This document shows, piece after piece, positions 26,906-36,361 of a DNA stretch of 64,000 bases (its first letter is position 1; each line of letters starts with the position of its first letter). The position numbers and the translations under genes were made by a program. This DNA comes from Vibrio porteresiae DSM 19223 (lineage in GTDB: Bacteria; Pseudomonadota; Gammaproteobacteria; Enterobacterales; Vibrionaceae): the NCBI RefSeq assembly GCF_024347055.1, contig NZ_AP024896.1:1178001-1242000 (forward strand), given 5' to 3'. The notes under the pieces are model-generated. The model saw only the letters and a list, made by a program, of their open reading frames with translations. It did no database searches and had not been told where the DNA came from.

Positions 26906-28477
26906 TTAATAATTATTAAAGGCTTTTATGCTCTTAAGAACACGATGGGGTGTTTGATAATTAAAGAAGCTCGTATCTTCAACAGCACTGGTTTCTCCTT
27001 GAACCCAGCCAGCACCTTTAACATCAATGGCGATCGGATCCCAGTATGAGATGCCATCAACAACGCCTGTGTTATACATGGCACGGAAATACTCTTTCAT
27101 GTATTTCAATTGCCCTTCAGGCGTTGCACCGTAGTTTTCCGGGCCATCTGGATCAAGCTTGTTAGCAACAATTAAGGATGCAATATCGTCTTTACCAAAC
27201 TGAGTTTCTAAGGTCCAAGGATAACCAACTTCACAAATCATCACATGCTTGCCAGAGTACTGAGCGACATGACTGACAAAATCGGTCATTTCTCCGATGC
27301 TCATATTGGTCCAGAATGGATACATAGAAGCCCCCATCAGGTCATAATTAAGACCATACATTTTGGCATCATCCATCCATTGATCATAAAAATCTTTATT
27401 AGGTACAGTGAGGTGAATAACGACTTTTGTTGTTGGAGAAACAGCTTTTACCGCCTCATAGCCCTTTTCAAGCAACTTATAATAATCTTCTCCACGAGGA
27501 ACTCCGGCTACGGCATCATTAATCTCATTACCAATTGAAATATAATCAGGTGTCACTCCGTTATTTTTCATGGTTGTCATAACGTTGTATGTGTAATCGT
27601 AGAGGGCTTGCTCAAGATCTTTACCTTCTAAACCCACCCAGTCAGATGGCACAGTTTGAAGAGCGGGGTTGGTCCAAAAGTCACTATAATGAAGTGACAC
27701 AAACAGAGCCATATCATGGGCTTTAGCAGCTTTTGCTGTTTTAACCGCATCATTCAAATCTTGATAACCATCTTGAACTCTATACGTAGTGCCGCTTAAA
27801 TCTACGGGTGCACCTGGTCGATTATAAATTCGGATCCGAGCGAGATTGAATGCGTTATCCTGCAAAATGCTCAACACATCTTTTTGTACGCCCTCTTCAT
27901 CCGCCCACGCGCCACCAACGGAATAGACCAGATTACGATAGGTGACATCGCCACCAACGTGCATCGATGTTGGCGGTTTACCTGCTACTGGTGCAGGCAG
28001 CAGCTCAAAATCATCTGCGACTAACCATTGATTCGCATCACCTTGGGATTTAAATCCAATCGTACAGTTCCCGCCAATGACCGATATTGGCTGAGACTCA
28101 ATCATTGTCCAATAATTGGAATGTCCATCGGTTTGAGGAATCGCAGTATATGAATCGGAGCCTCCACAATCCTTAGTAAATATTTGAGCGACTTCCTGCC
28201 CACCACTACTTTGCACATAGGCGCGAAGAATATATTCACCTTCTTTTACATCGGTCAAAGTACGTAATGTTTCAACTGAATATTTCCCGTTAAATCGATG
28301 TTCAAGCCTTGTATTATCGTAATGACCAGGAGAGGAGACATAGCTTGCATTAACATCACCAATTGATGTCCATCCTAATTCAGATAAGCTCGGAGATGAC
28401 GCTATCGCGCATCCTTGCGAAGCCAATACAACACAGCTAAGCAAGGCAACTCTTTGTGAATTCTTTTTAAAGTCCAT
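26906..28477 (-). CDS. GH53 endo-beta-1,4-galactanase
   Basis: Exported hydrolase (523 residues) that cuts beta-1,4-galactan, the side chain of type I arabinogalactan and pectin. Signal peptide (about 1-27), then a beta-sandwich carbohydrate-binding-like region (about 30-165), then the GH53 barrel (about 170-520). The acid/base is Glu318 in SIGNEIN and the nucleophile Glu416 in ICEVGYPW; ARIRIYNRPG and SLHYSDFWTNP are also family motifs. A lipobox is possible around QGC23 but poor, so a cleavable peptidase I signal is favoured. It is the last gene of a four-gene operon with an uptake porin, a GH35 enzyme and a sugar symporter, so released galacto-oligosaccharides are probably taken up. Confidence 0.93.
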   Translation of the reverse strand: MDFKKNSQRVALLSCVVLASQGCAIASSPSLSELGWTSIGDVNASYVSSPGHYDNTRLEHRFNGKYSVETLRTLTDVKEGEYILRAYVQSSGGQEVAQIFTKDCGGSDSYTAIPQTDGHSNYWTMIESQPISVIGGNCTIGFKSQGDANQWLVADDFELLPAPVAGKPPTSMHVGGDVTYRNLVYSVGGAWADEEGVQKDVLSILQDNAFNLARIRIYNRPGAPVDLSGTTYRVQDGYQDLNDAVKTAKAAKAHDMALFVSLHYSDFWTNPALQTVPSDWVGLEGKDLEQALYDYTYNVMTTMKNNGVTPDYISIGNEINDAVAGVPRGEDYYKLLEKGYEAVKAVSPTTKVVIHLTVPNKDFYDQWMDDAKMYGLNYDLMGASMYPFWTNMSIGEMTDFVSHVAQYSGKHVMICEVGYPWTLETQFGKDDIASLIVANKLDPDGPENYGATPEGQLKYMKEYFRAMYNTGVVDGISYWDPIAIDVKGAGWVQGETSAVEDTSFFNYQTPHRVLKSIKAFNNY

Positions 28478-28531
28478 AATAGTTCCTATTATTGATAGGT
28501 AAAACGTAGGATATTATTGTATTTTAAATGT

Positions 28532-29608
28532 TTAGAACATAAAAATAACACCCGCAGCAGTGCGGTCATCAGAGATAGAATTAAAATAGTCCACTGGCTT
28601 ATTAATCATGCTATATCTATGATCGAACCAGAGTTGGATATTGGCATTGAGTTTATAAAGAACACCCGCTTGTACGTATTCTGCAAACGTATAATCACCA
28701 GCTAATCCGTCTTCCACTTTGGTTTTTACATAAGAAATTGATGGACGCAAACCATTATCAAATTGATACTGAGCAACCAATTCTAAGTTTTTGGCTTTGT
28801 CAGCGGTAGCGAGATAATCGGTGCCCGTTGAATCGTCCATGATCAGTTGCGTCATATTTTTTGTTTCTGCATAAACCGCAGCGAGGTAAAGATGGTTGGT
28901 GGTATACACGCTACCAATCCCCCAAGCTTTGGCATATTTAGGATCTTGCCATTCAGCGAGATTTTGGTCAGGGGTACGGCGCGAACGGCTGTAGGCACCA
29001 GTAATTTTTAAATCGTTCGTAATTTGATAGCTTATTGATGACCCATACCCTTCACCGTTATCTTTATCTACCCCATATCCCTCTTTTTTTGCTTGATACT
29101 GCAAGGCAAAATCAAGCCCTTTCAGTTGCCCAAACAGATCTTTATTACGATAAGTCAACATACTACTGCCACGGGTGACCATAAAATTATCTGCATTTGC
29201 TGACCAGGTTTCTCCAGAGAAATAGGGGGCGACGTCGGTATAGCGCTCAACATCGTAAAGAATGCCAAAGTTCCGTCCATAATCTATTGAACCGATATTC
29301 TCCATTTTGATCCCAGCATATTGCTGTCGCACGCCATAATTAGAGCTCCATTCATTTGAGCCTTCGGTCATACGAGATTGCCAAAAGCCATAACCAATAA
29401 TATCTTTCGTTACCTTTGTTTCACCGTAGAACCCCAGATCAACGAGTGTCTTATCGTAATTGCCACTATTGTTGAACTCTCGTCTTGCATTAATACCGGC
29501 GTATAATTCTACCTTGGTATTATTTCTATTATACATTTCAGCCGAGTTTGCTAAGTCTGATAAAAACATAATCGGAACCATAGCAATAATTGTAATTGCC
29601 TTATTCAT
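28532..29608 (-). CDS. General porin (OmpC/OmpF-like), likely galacto-oligosaccharide uptake
   Basis: Outer-membrane beta-barrel porin of 358 residues. Signal peptide (NKAITIIAMVPIMFLSDLANS), Gram-negative porin pattern (DLGFYGETKV, GIKMENIGSIDYGRNFG, a loop-3-like stretch after it) and the terminal phenylalanine in GVIFMF needed for barrel assembly. The ATG at 29606-29608 has GGAG six bases upstream; an upstream ATG adds four residues. It lies between the GH35 and GH53 genes, so it is inferred to carry galactan fragments into the periplasm. Confidence 0.88.
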   Translation of the reverse strand: MNKAITIIAMVPIMFLSDLANSAEMYNRNNTKVELYAGINARREFNNSGNYDKTLVDLGFYGETKVTKDIIGYGFWQSRMTEGSNEWSSNYGVRQQYAGIKMENIGSIDYGRNFGILYDVERYTDVAPYFSGETWSANADNFMVTRGSSMLTYRNKDLFGQLKGLDFALQYQAKKEGYGVDKDNGEGYGSSISYQITNDLKITGAYSRSRRTPDQNLAEWQDPKYAKAWGIGSVYTTNHLYLAAVYAETKNMTQLIMDDSTGTDYLATADKAKNLELVAQYQFDNGLRPSISYVKTKVEDGLAGDYTFAEYVQAGVLYKLNANIQLWFDHRYSMINKPVDYFNSISDDRTAAGVIFMF

Positions 29609-29645
29609 TGTAATCTCCATGTAGGGTATAGGCGATATTAACCAC

Positions 29646-29667
29646 CCTGCATTGCTCGCAATGCAGG
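29646..29667 (-). other. Intercistronic hairpin
   Basis: Perfect 9-bp stem CCTGCATTG / CAATGCAGG with loop CTCG in the gap between the GH35 and porin genes. No T-run follows, so it may set mRNA stability or differential expression rather than end transcription. Confidence 0.5.
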
Positions 29668-29693
29668 AGTAGCTTAATATTTATATTTAATGA

Positions 29694-31904
29694 TTAATAT
29701 TTAATATGAGAAATATCGAATTGGTTACTATAAATAACTTTTACTGAGACTTTCTTAAGTTCTAAGCCAACTCGCTCTTCTGATTCAATATAGATATCAT
29801 CATTCGCTTTCTCTGTTATAACCAACGTTGCCTTGTCACCGAACTCTAGAATATGTTTTAAACTTACATCCCAATGAGTACCTTTATAAAAATCGTCTGC
29901 AACTAATTCATCATCGACATAAAGCTGCGCAATATCGCCCACATAGTCGAAGCGAATTAAAGCATCTACGTTATCTCTGATATCAATATGACTGAAATCC
30001 AGAGTCCATGTTTTTAAATTATCGGTTTTGGATAACGCCAACTCCTCACTCCCTAACGAAGTGGGAGTAGCAACCGCTATTTCGGTTAGATCGACATGAT
30101 TTAACAACGATACTTTTGAGAATTCATGGTGAATGAATCTCGCACCATTCCACCAGGACAGAGAAAGATCGCTGTTACCCACACGGTAAGCAGTTAACTT
30201 ATCTCCATCTAAATAGAGGTCTGCATTGGAATAGAAGATGTTATCGTCCAGCACAAAAAGATGCTCAGCTTGTTCTTGTGACAATGTCACTAGCGTTAAC
30301 GTAACACCATTAACATGCACTGTGATTTGATTATCTAATCCCGTCCGTACTTTCTGCTGTGAACCATCCGCCCATACATATTCTGGTTCAATACCATCTA
30401 TCGCCATAAAAAATAGCGTATTTCGGTCTTGATACACCAACTGTGCTGTCGAATATGACAGAACAACCCCGTTGATCTCTAAGTTGTAAGGCAGCATAAA
30501 GTAACTGCCACATGGTACATTTATCCCCTGTTGTGGAAAAACGAAATGTCCATCCGCTACTGGAACTTCAAATTGAACTGACTCATGTGGAGCTAACATG
30601 CTATGACGTTGGTAATTATTAACGAAAACATAGCCACTGTTGCCATCAGTACGTAATGCATAGCGCAATGAAGTCGTATCATTTCGTCCTTCAATTTCCA
30701 TGGCTTGAAATTGAGGACACATTTTACCTAAAGAGTCACCGAAGGCTTGCAGAAAAAGATGTTGAATTTTCAGTTTTCCGTATTGAGGATTGATTTGCCC
30801 AAACTCGCCAATAGGTGCTTGAAAGTCATAGCTTCTTACTGGCAAATCGTTCGGGTATCCAGTGCATTTTGACTCTTGCATTGTGTGATGTTTGCCGATG
30901 GGATTAGTACCACCGTGATACATGTAATAACCTGGTAGGTTGTTACCACAACCAATCTTAACCATAGCAAGTGATGCCGCATCATCTGCCGAAATGATAG
31001 GTCGACGATGATGGGTGACTTGAATACCGGCACCAATTTCACAGGTAGCGAAAGGATATAAGTCGTATTTCATTTGAAAAACGTCTTCATCCGTTTCTTT
31101 CGCGATAATTAAATCCTTACCGATTGAGTGATCATTACGGGCAGGCAAAAAGAAATAGTGACTGACAGGTTCGAGTTGCCGTGTATGATTTTCCCAAGGT
31201 GCATCCGCATATCCGCCAAAGACGGGAAGCACATCCAACTCAGGAATAGCAGCGCCATAGGTTGCATTCCACCCTGTCGCCGTATACAAAGGTGCATTTA
31301 AGCCAAGTTCAATCGCGATATTTTTTAGTGTCTTAATGTGCACAGCGTTATCGGTTAATTCATTCTCAAGCTGGATAGCACAAATTGGGCCGCCGTTTTC
31401 GAATAAGAAGTCGGACACTTGTTCTTTTAGCTGACTCCAATACCGTGTCACATATCCTAGATATTCTGGGTCATCCGTTCTTGTTTCACATCCCTTAGCC
31501 AATAACCACTCTGGGAAGCCTCCATTTCTTAGCTCAGCGTGACACCAAGGACCAATACGCAAAACAACGTCGAGTCCACACTCTTGAATCAGTTCCAAAA
31601 AGTGGCGTAAATCATAGTTTCCAGAAAAATTAAACTGACCTTCTTCTTCTTCATGAAAGATCCAAAATACATAAGCAGCAATAAGTGTTACACCGCCCGC
31701 TTTCATTTTGAGCAACTCAGCTTTCCATGATTCGCGATTGACACGCCCATAATGGATTTCACCCATTACTGGTATCCAACATTGACCATTTTTTTCTAGA
31801 TAGTGGCTGTTGACATCAATTGTCGTTGTTTGATTGCTACCACCTAAATGTAGATGTCCTCTCAGCAATTTAGTAGGCTGTTCATCTTTAAATTTATAAA
31901 TCAT
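29694..31904 (-). CDS. GH35 beta-galactosidase (cytoplasmic)
   Basis: Hydrolase of 736 residues that removes terminal beta-galactose. There is no signal peptide. The GH35 barrel occupies about 30-370 with WIPVMGEIHYGRV near the N-terminus, the acid/base Glu182 in QLENEL and the candidate nucleophile Glu289 in TCEIGAG. C-terminal beta-sandwich domains (to about 730) follow, as in larger family members. It acts after the symporter whose gene stops 34 bp upstream, so it should split imported galacto-oligosaccharides to galactose. Confidence 0.92.
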   Translation of the reverse strand: MIYKFKDEQPTKLLRGHLHLGGSNQTTTIDVNSHYLEKNGQCWIPVMGEIHYGRVNRESWKAELLKMKAGGVTLIAAYVFWIFHEEEEGQFNFSGNYDLRHFLELIQECGLDVVLRIGPWCHAELRNGGFPEWLLAKGCETRTDDPEYLGYVTRYWSQLKEQVSDFLFENGGPICAIQLENELTDNAVHIKTLKNIAIELGLNAPLYTATGWNATYGAAIPELDVLPVFGGYADAPWENHTRQLEPVSHYFFLPARNDHSIGKDLIIAKETDEDVFQMKYDLYPFATCEIGAGIQVTHHRRPIISADDAASLAMVKIGCGNNLPGYYMYHGGTNPIGKHHTMQESKCTGYPNDLPVRSYDFQAPIGEFGQINPQYGKLKIQHLFLQAFGDSLGKMCPQFQAMEIEGRNDTTSLRYALRTDGNSGYVFVNNYQRHSMLAPHESVQFEVPVADGHFVFPQQGINVPCGSYFMLPYNLEINGVVLSYSTAQLVYQDRNTLFFMAIDGIEPEYVWADGSQQKVRTGLDNQITVHVNGVTLTLVTLSQEQAEHLFVLDDNIFYSNADLYLDGDKLTAYRVGNSDLSLSWWNGARFIHHEFSKVSLLNHVDLTEIAVATPTSLGSEELALSKTDNLKTWTLDFSHIDIRDNVDALIRFDYVGDIAQLYVDDELVADDFYKGTHWDVSLKHILEFGDKATLVITEKANDDIYIESEERVGLELKKVSVKVIYSNQFDISHIKY

Positions 31905-31938
31905 CGTATTTTCTCCATAGTTATAATTTTGATTATAT

Positions 31939-33171
31939 TTAGGCTACTGTTGCTTCGGTAAATTCTTCCTCAGGTTGACTTCCTTTATCTTTTAACATAA
32001 TCGCTGTAAAGACGGTAAATACGCCGGCAACGGTTCCAAAGATAATATAGGTATTTACAAAGCCAACTGAATCATATAAATAGCCGGCTAACGGTGAGTA
32101 AATTGTGGTAGCCAAAGATGCAGAGAACAGCATTAATAGATAAACCGTTGATGACAATTTGTGATCGAAGTTAGCAGCAATATATTTAAATAGAGATACA
32201 ACGATTAACGGTTTTTCTATAGCATGTGCCATTTTCATCGCACCAATCCAAATAGGACCAATTTCAATCGCTGAACCCAGTATTCTTAAGCTCATAATAC
32301 AACCAGCGATAACAAGTGCTTTCTTGGCTCCTACTCGATTCACAAACCAAGGGACTATCGCTAGAAAAACAGTCTCAAAGAACACCTGAATAGACCCTAA
32401 AATACCAAACCAATGGTTACCTTCTTCACGTGTAGCAAACTGCAGTGAGAAATATTGAGCAAATTGTTGGTCGTAGGTATCGTATATCTGGTTAACAAAC
32501 AGCATAAATATCATCAGCATCCAGAACTGTTTATTTTTAAGGAGTTGCAAAGCATTAGAAACTTTAAGTGACTCCGTTTCTTTCACTTCCTGTTGGGTTA
32601 AATCAATTCTGGTGAACAAAAAGCACAGGCCTGCAAGCAAAATAGCCGCACTACCCATCCAAAAAGGAATATCAGGATTGATATCAATATACTTACCTGT
32701 TAACCAAGTAGCGAAAGCCCAACCTAAAGAGCCCCACATTCTCACGCGGCCATACTCGAATTCATAACGTCGTGACACTTTATCAAGGTAACTATCAACC
32801 ACACCACAACCTGAGTTGAAAATAACACCTAAATAGAGACCACCAAGTAGCGCACCTAGCCAAAATGAATGTACTAATAACGGTGCATATACATAGATGA
32901 AAAATGGACCGACAGGAAGAAGTAACGCGACCAAAAACCATAATAGTCTCTTCTTGAGTCCAAGTTTATCGGATACATAGCCAAAAACTGGCTGCATCAA
33001 TAATGCAATTAAAGCGTTGATTGAATATATAATCCCCGTTTTAGTTGCACTAATGCCTAGGTGCTGCGTCGTCCATATAACAAAAAATGACATGGTGGCA
33101 GACCAGGAAAATAAATATAAGAAATCAAACGCACTTAATAATATATAATTTTTTCTGCTCGTAGGGTTCAT
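31939..33171 (-). CDS. LacY-like oligosaccharide:H+ symporter (MFS)
   Basis: Twelve-helix inner-membrane transporter of 410 residues. The stretch EYGRVRMWGSLGWA parallels the LacY substrate-site region (EFGRARMFGCVGWA), the DYLYLFSWSATMSFFVIW-type first helix and the motif GYVSDKLGLKKR (MFS motif A) fit too. Its place before GH35 suggests galacto-oligosaccharide import. It is the first gene of the galactan operon, and an IS element ends 476 bp upstream. Confidence 0.9.
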   Translation of the reverse strand: MNPTSRKNYILLSAFDFLYLFSWSATMSFFVIWTTQHLGISATKTGIIYSINALIALLMQPVFGYVSDKLGLKKRLLWFLVALLLPVGPFFIYVYAPLLVHSFWLGALLGGLYLGVIFNSGCGVVDSYLDKVSRRYEFEYGRVRMWGSLGWAFATWLTGKYIDINPDIPFWMGSAAILLAGLCFLFTRIDLTQQEVKETESLKVSNALQLLKNKQFWMLMIFMLFVNQIYDTYDQQFAQYFSLQFATREEGNHWFGILGSIQVFFETVFLAIVPWFVNRVGAKKALVIAGCIMSLRILGSAIEIGPIWIGAMKMAHAIEKPLIVVSLFKYIAANFDHKLSSTVYLLMLFSASLATTIYSPLAGYLYDSVGFVNTYIIFGTVAGVFTVFTAIMLKDKGSQPEEEFTEATVA

Positions 33172-33647
33172 CTTAAAGCCTCGTTATTGTTGTATACAAA
33201 AATGTGTTTTGCAGTGACTTCTATTTATGCTGCATTGCACATTGTTATGACAAAAATGCATTTAATTGGACAATACCAATTATCTGAACATTTTATTGAC
33301 TTTATTTATTGCTAACCATTGTTGATATAATAACTTGGGCTGGAGAGAATACTCACTTTGTAGTCAAACAATCTAGTTAAGAAACTTTACTAAAAAATAC
33401 GACATACTTATCGTTTGAAAATTGAATGTATCCGGAGTGATGAATCAGGAAGCTATTGATAGATAACCAATATTTTCAGATAGTTAAAGAAGAACAATCA
33501 TGGCGATTCAAATTGAACAAAAATTCACCAACCCACCATTAACGAATAAGAATATCGAATTTTTGAGCATTCACTTCTAAATTTTTTCATGAAACTCTGA
33601 GGCAGCTAAACAGTATCGTACTATTATGTAACGAATAAGATATAGCT
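33172..33647. other. Leader and promoter region of the galactan operon
   Basis: About 476 bp, AT-rich, without a gene, between the symporter start and the left end of the IS element. It must hold the native promoter and any operator of the ROK or other regulator. No RAT motif or terminator was seen on the minus strand here. Confidence 0.5.
33639..33647. repeat. Left 9-bp target-site duplication
   Basis: GATATAGCT abuts the left IS end; an identical copy abuts the right end. Nine bp is the length made by IS10. Confidence 0.95.
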
Positions 33648-34976
33648 CTGAGGAATCCCCTAATGATTTTGATAAAAATCATTAAGTTAAGGTAGATGCA
33701 CATCTTGTCATGTGATCAAATGGTTCTGCGAAAAATCAATAACCAGACAACAAGATGTGCGAACTCGATATTTTACACGACTCTCTTTACCAATTCTGCC
33801 CTGAATTGCACTTAAAACGACTTAACAGTTTAACGCTAGCTTGCCACGCATTACTTGAATGTAAAACGCTCACTCTTACCGAGCTTGGTCGTAACCTGCC
33901 AACGAAAGCTAGAACAAAACATAACATCAAACGAATCGACCGATTGTTAGCTAATCGTCACTTGCACAAAGAGCGACTCGCGGTATACCGTTGGCATGCT
34001 AGCTTTATCTGTTCGGGTAATTCGATGCCCATTGTTCTTGTTGACTGGTCTGATATTCGTGAGCAAAAACGGCTTATGGTATTGCGAGCTTCAGTGGCGC
34101 TACAGGGCCGTTCTATTACTCTTTATGAGAAAGCGTTTCCGCTTTCAGAGCAATGTTCAAAGAAGGCTCATGACCAATTTCTAGCCGACCTTGCAAGCAT
34201 TCTACCGAGTAACACTACACCGCTCATTGTCAGTGATGCAGGCTTTAAAGTGCCATGGTATAAATCCGTTGAGAAATTGGGTTGGTACTGGTTAAGTCGA
34301 GTAAGAGGGAAAGTGCAATATGCCGATATTGGCGCAGAAAACTGGCAACCTATCAGTAACTTACATGACACATCCTCAAGTCGTTCAAAGACGTTAGGCT
34401 ATAAGAGGTTGACCAAGAGCAATCCAATCTCATGTCAAATTACACTGTATAAATCTCGTTCTAAAGGCCGAAAAAATCAGCGTTCGACACGGACGAATTG
34501 TCATCATCCGTCTCATAAAGTTTACTCTGCTTCGGCAAAAGAAGCATGGGTTCTTGCCACTAACTTACCCGCTGACACTCGAACGCCAAAGCAACTTGTT
34601 AGGCTCTACTCGAAGCGTATGCAGATTGAAGAAACATTCCGAGACTTGAAAAGCCCTGCGTATGGATTAGGCCTCCGTCATAGCCGAACTAGCAGCTCAG
34701 AGCGCTTTGATATCATGCTGCTAATCACCCTAATGCTTCAACTGACCTCTTGGCTTGCTGGAGTTCATGCTCAGAAACAAGGTTGGGATAAGCACTTCCA
34801 AGCGAACACTGTTAAAAATCGAAATGTACTCTCAACAGTACGCTTAGGCATGGAAGTATTGCGGCATTCTGGCTACACAATAACGAGGGAAGACTTGCTC
34901 GCAGCTGCAACCCTGCTTGCTCAAAATCTATTCAAATATGGTTGCGCCTTGGGGAAATTATGAGGGGATCCCTCAG
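33648..34976 (+). mobile_element. IS10-type insertion sequence (IS4 family), intact
   Basis: 1,329 bp, the length of IS10, with terminal inverted repeats beginning CTGAGGAATCCCCT at the left and CTGAGGGATCCCCT at the right. It has one intact transposase gene and flanking 9-bp duplications. The right end contains a GATC (Dam) site, as in the IS10 inside end. It belongs to the IS10/ISVsa5 subgroup widespread in vibrios and resistance transposons. The transposase reads away from the galactan operon, placing the outside end, with its outward promoter pOUT, towards the operon. Confidence 0.96.
33755..34963 (+). CDS. IS10-type transposase (DDE)
   Basis: Cut-and-paste transposase of 402 residues, full length. 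The catalytic triad sits at the positions known for IS10: Asp97 (VLVDWSD), Asp161 (IVSDAGF) and Glu292 (QIEETFRD). It appears functional. It is near-identical to IS10 transposases by pattern, with scattered substitutions. Known IS10 control (RNA-OUT antisense, Dam methylation) is probably retained. Confidence 0.97.
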   Translation: MCELDILHDSLYQFCPELHLKRLNSLTLACHALLECKTLTLTELGRNLPTKARTKHNIKRIDRLLANRHLHKERLAVYRWHASFICSGNSMPIVLVDWSDIREQKRLMVLRASVALQGRSITLYEKAFPLSEQCSKKAHDQFLADLASILPSNTTPLIVSDAGFKVPWYKSVEKLGWYWLSRVRGKVQYADIGAENWQPISNLHDTSSSRSKTLGYKRLTKSNPISCQITLYKSRSKGRKNQRSTRTNCHHPSHKVYSASAKEAWVLATNLPADTRTPKQLVRLYSKRMQIEETFRDLKSPAYGLGLRHSRTSSSERFDIMLLITLMLQLTSWLAGVHAQKQGWDKHFQANTVKNRNVLSTVRLGMEVLRHSGYTITREDLLAAATLLAQNLFKYGCALGKL

Positions 34977-34985
34977 GATATAGCT
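34977..34985. repeat. Right 9-bp target-site duplication
   Basis: GATATAGCT, identical to the left copy. A perfect duplication shows that this is a single, fairly recent insertion with no rearrangement. Confidence 0.95.
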
Positions 34986-35042
34986 CCCTCTTTATTGTTT
35001 CTAAGGCATGATGACTGTTACTGAAAAGCATCGTGGTAGTGG

Positions 35043-36245
35043 TCAAAAACGAAATTCAGACAAACTTTCTTCTACGTACAGATAAGCAATACCCATAAGT
35101 TGCTGTTGCCGTGTTAACTGACCAAACTCGATTTGAGTTGCATTTTTCTTGATACTGTTTGCAGGATCAAATGGATTAATGACGACATTATGAATAATAG
35201 TATCTAACCATTGTTGCCCAAACTGACAGCTGCGACCATAAAACCATATTTGATTGATATTTAGGATATTAAGAAAGTTGTATAAACTTAAACCAATGGC
35301 GTTGGCTCCGTCTTCAACCAATTTATACACTGTTGGTTCTCTCTCACGCCAAAGTGTTATTAATTGCTCGGTGTTGAACCCCTCAATAACGTCAGGAGTA
35401 ACATCTGCATGTGTTTTCAACCAAGTCCGAACTTTCTTTTTAATCGCGTTTAAAGAAGCCACCGTTTCCAGGCATCCATACCTTCCGCAGCTGCAAGCCA
35501 TTCCATCAGGGTTCACAATCGTGTGTCCGATCTGGCCACTGCCATATAAACTTCCTCGATACACAGAACCATTAATGATAAATGAAGAGCCGATGCCATA
35601 GTCTACATTAATAACGCAGAAGTCTTTCTTTTCATTAGTGCCTAACCATTTTTCAGCCAAGGCTAGCATAATACAGTCATTATCAATCATGACGTTGCAA
35701 TTCAGTTTTTCTTCTAGCAGATATTTTACTTCAACATGCTCTTTCCAAGGTGCTTGGGGCATATTCTGTGACACCCCTGCTTCTGGGTCGACTTGGCCAT
35801 GCAGAGCGATAGCCAGTTGAATTTCATTGCGCGCATGTTTCGCTTTATAGCCATTAAATAGCTTCATTATCGAGTTAAGTAATTCCGCAGGAGTTTTTGC
35901 TTCAATGGTTTTGATCTGCAGTTCACCAACGGGATTAAGTTGAAAATCGACCAATTGGCTTTCAATCTTAGTCGGCGCTACATTCAAGCAGAGTGTCATA
36001 GGGAGTGTATTAGGTAAACTATAGCTGCCGCTCCCAACCCCTCTACTGCTCAAATTTTGCTGCGAATGACAAATCAATTTTTCTTCAAGAAGTTCATCCA
36101 AAATATTGGTTACTGCGGGAATAGTGAGATTTGTAAGACGAGAGATGTGTGATTTAGTGAGTACTTTATGCCTCCATACAAGTGACATGATGAGCTCTTT
36201 ATTTAATTGTCTCATTCGATAATTGTTAAGGCCAACTTCAAGCAT
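35043..36245 (-). CDS. ROK-family transcriptional repressor
   Basis: Cytoplasmic regulator of 400 residues of the NagC/Mlc/XylR type. N-terminal winged helix-turn-helix (about 15-75: KSHISRLTNLTIPAVTNILDEL), then a ROK sugar-binding domain with VDYGIGSSF and the zinc motif GMACSCGRYGCLE. Such proteins bind a sugar or sugar phosphate and release DNA. It is divergent from the DUF5107-TPR gene 117 bp away and lies upstream of the galactan operon, so it is the likely local regulator of both. The ligand is unknown. Confidence 0.88.
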   Translation of the reverse strand: MLEVGLNNYRMRQLNKELIMSLVWRHKVLTKSHISRLTNLTIPAVTNILDELLEEKLICHSQQNLSSRGVGSGSYSLPNTLPMTLCLNVAPTKIESQLVDFQLNPVGELQIKTIEAKTPAELLNSIMKLFNGYKAKHARNEIQLAIALHGQVDPEAGVSQNMPQAPWKEHVEVKYLLEEKLNCNVMIDNDCIMLALAEKWLGTNEKKDFCVINVDYGIGSSFIINGSVYRGSLYGSGQIGHTIVNPDGMACSCGRYGCLETVASLNAIKKKVRTWLKTHADVTPDVIEGFNTEQLITLWREREPTVYKLVEDGANAIGLSLYNFLNILNINQIWFYGRSCQFGQQWLDTIIHNVVINPFDPANSIKKNATQIEFGQLTRQQQLMGIAYLYVEESLSEFRF

Positions 36246-36361
36246 TTAGTAAACTTCCTTAAGTGTATTCCATGATCATTGCGCAATTCACAATGTAAAA
36301 CATTAATTAGAGTGAACACTATACATTGAATTAAAAGAGTGTTTTGGTGGAGAGCGCAAAA

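Noticed and set aside
33172..33647. A RAT motif in the leader of the galactan operon
   Set aside because: Some TTGTT and GCATAA fragments are present, but there is no terminator beside them and the order does not fit.
33648..34976. Disruption of a coding gene by the IS element
   Set aside because: Joining the flanks at the 9-bp duplication gives no recognisable broken gene; the insertion is intergenic.
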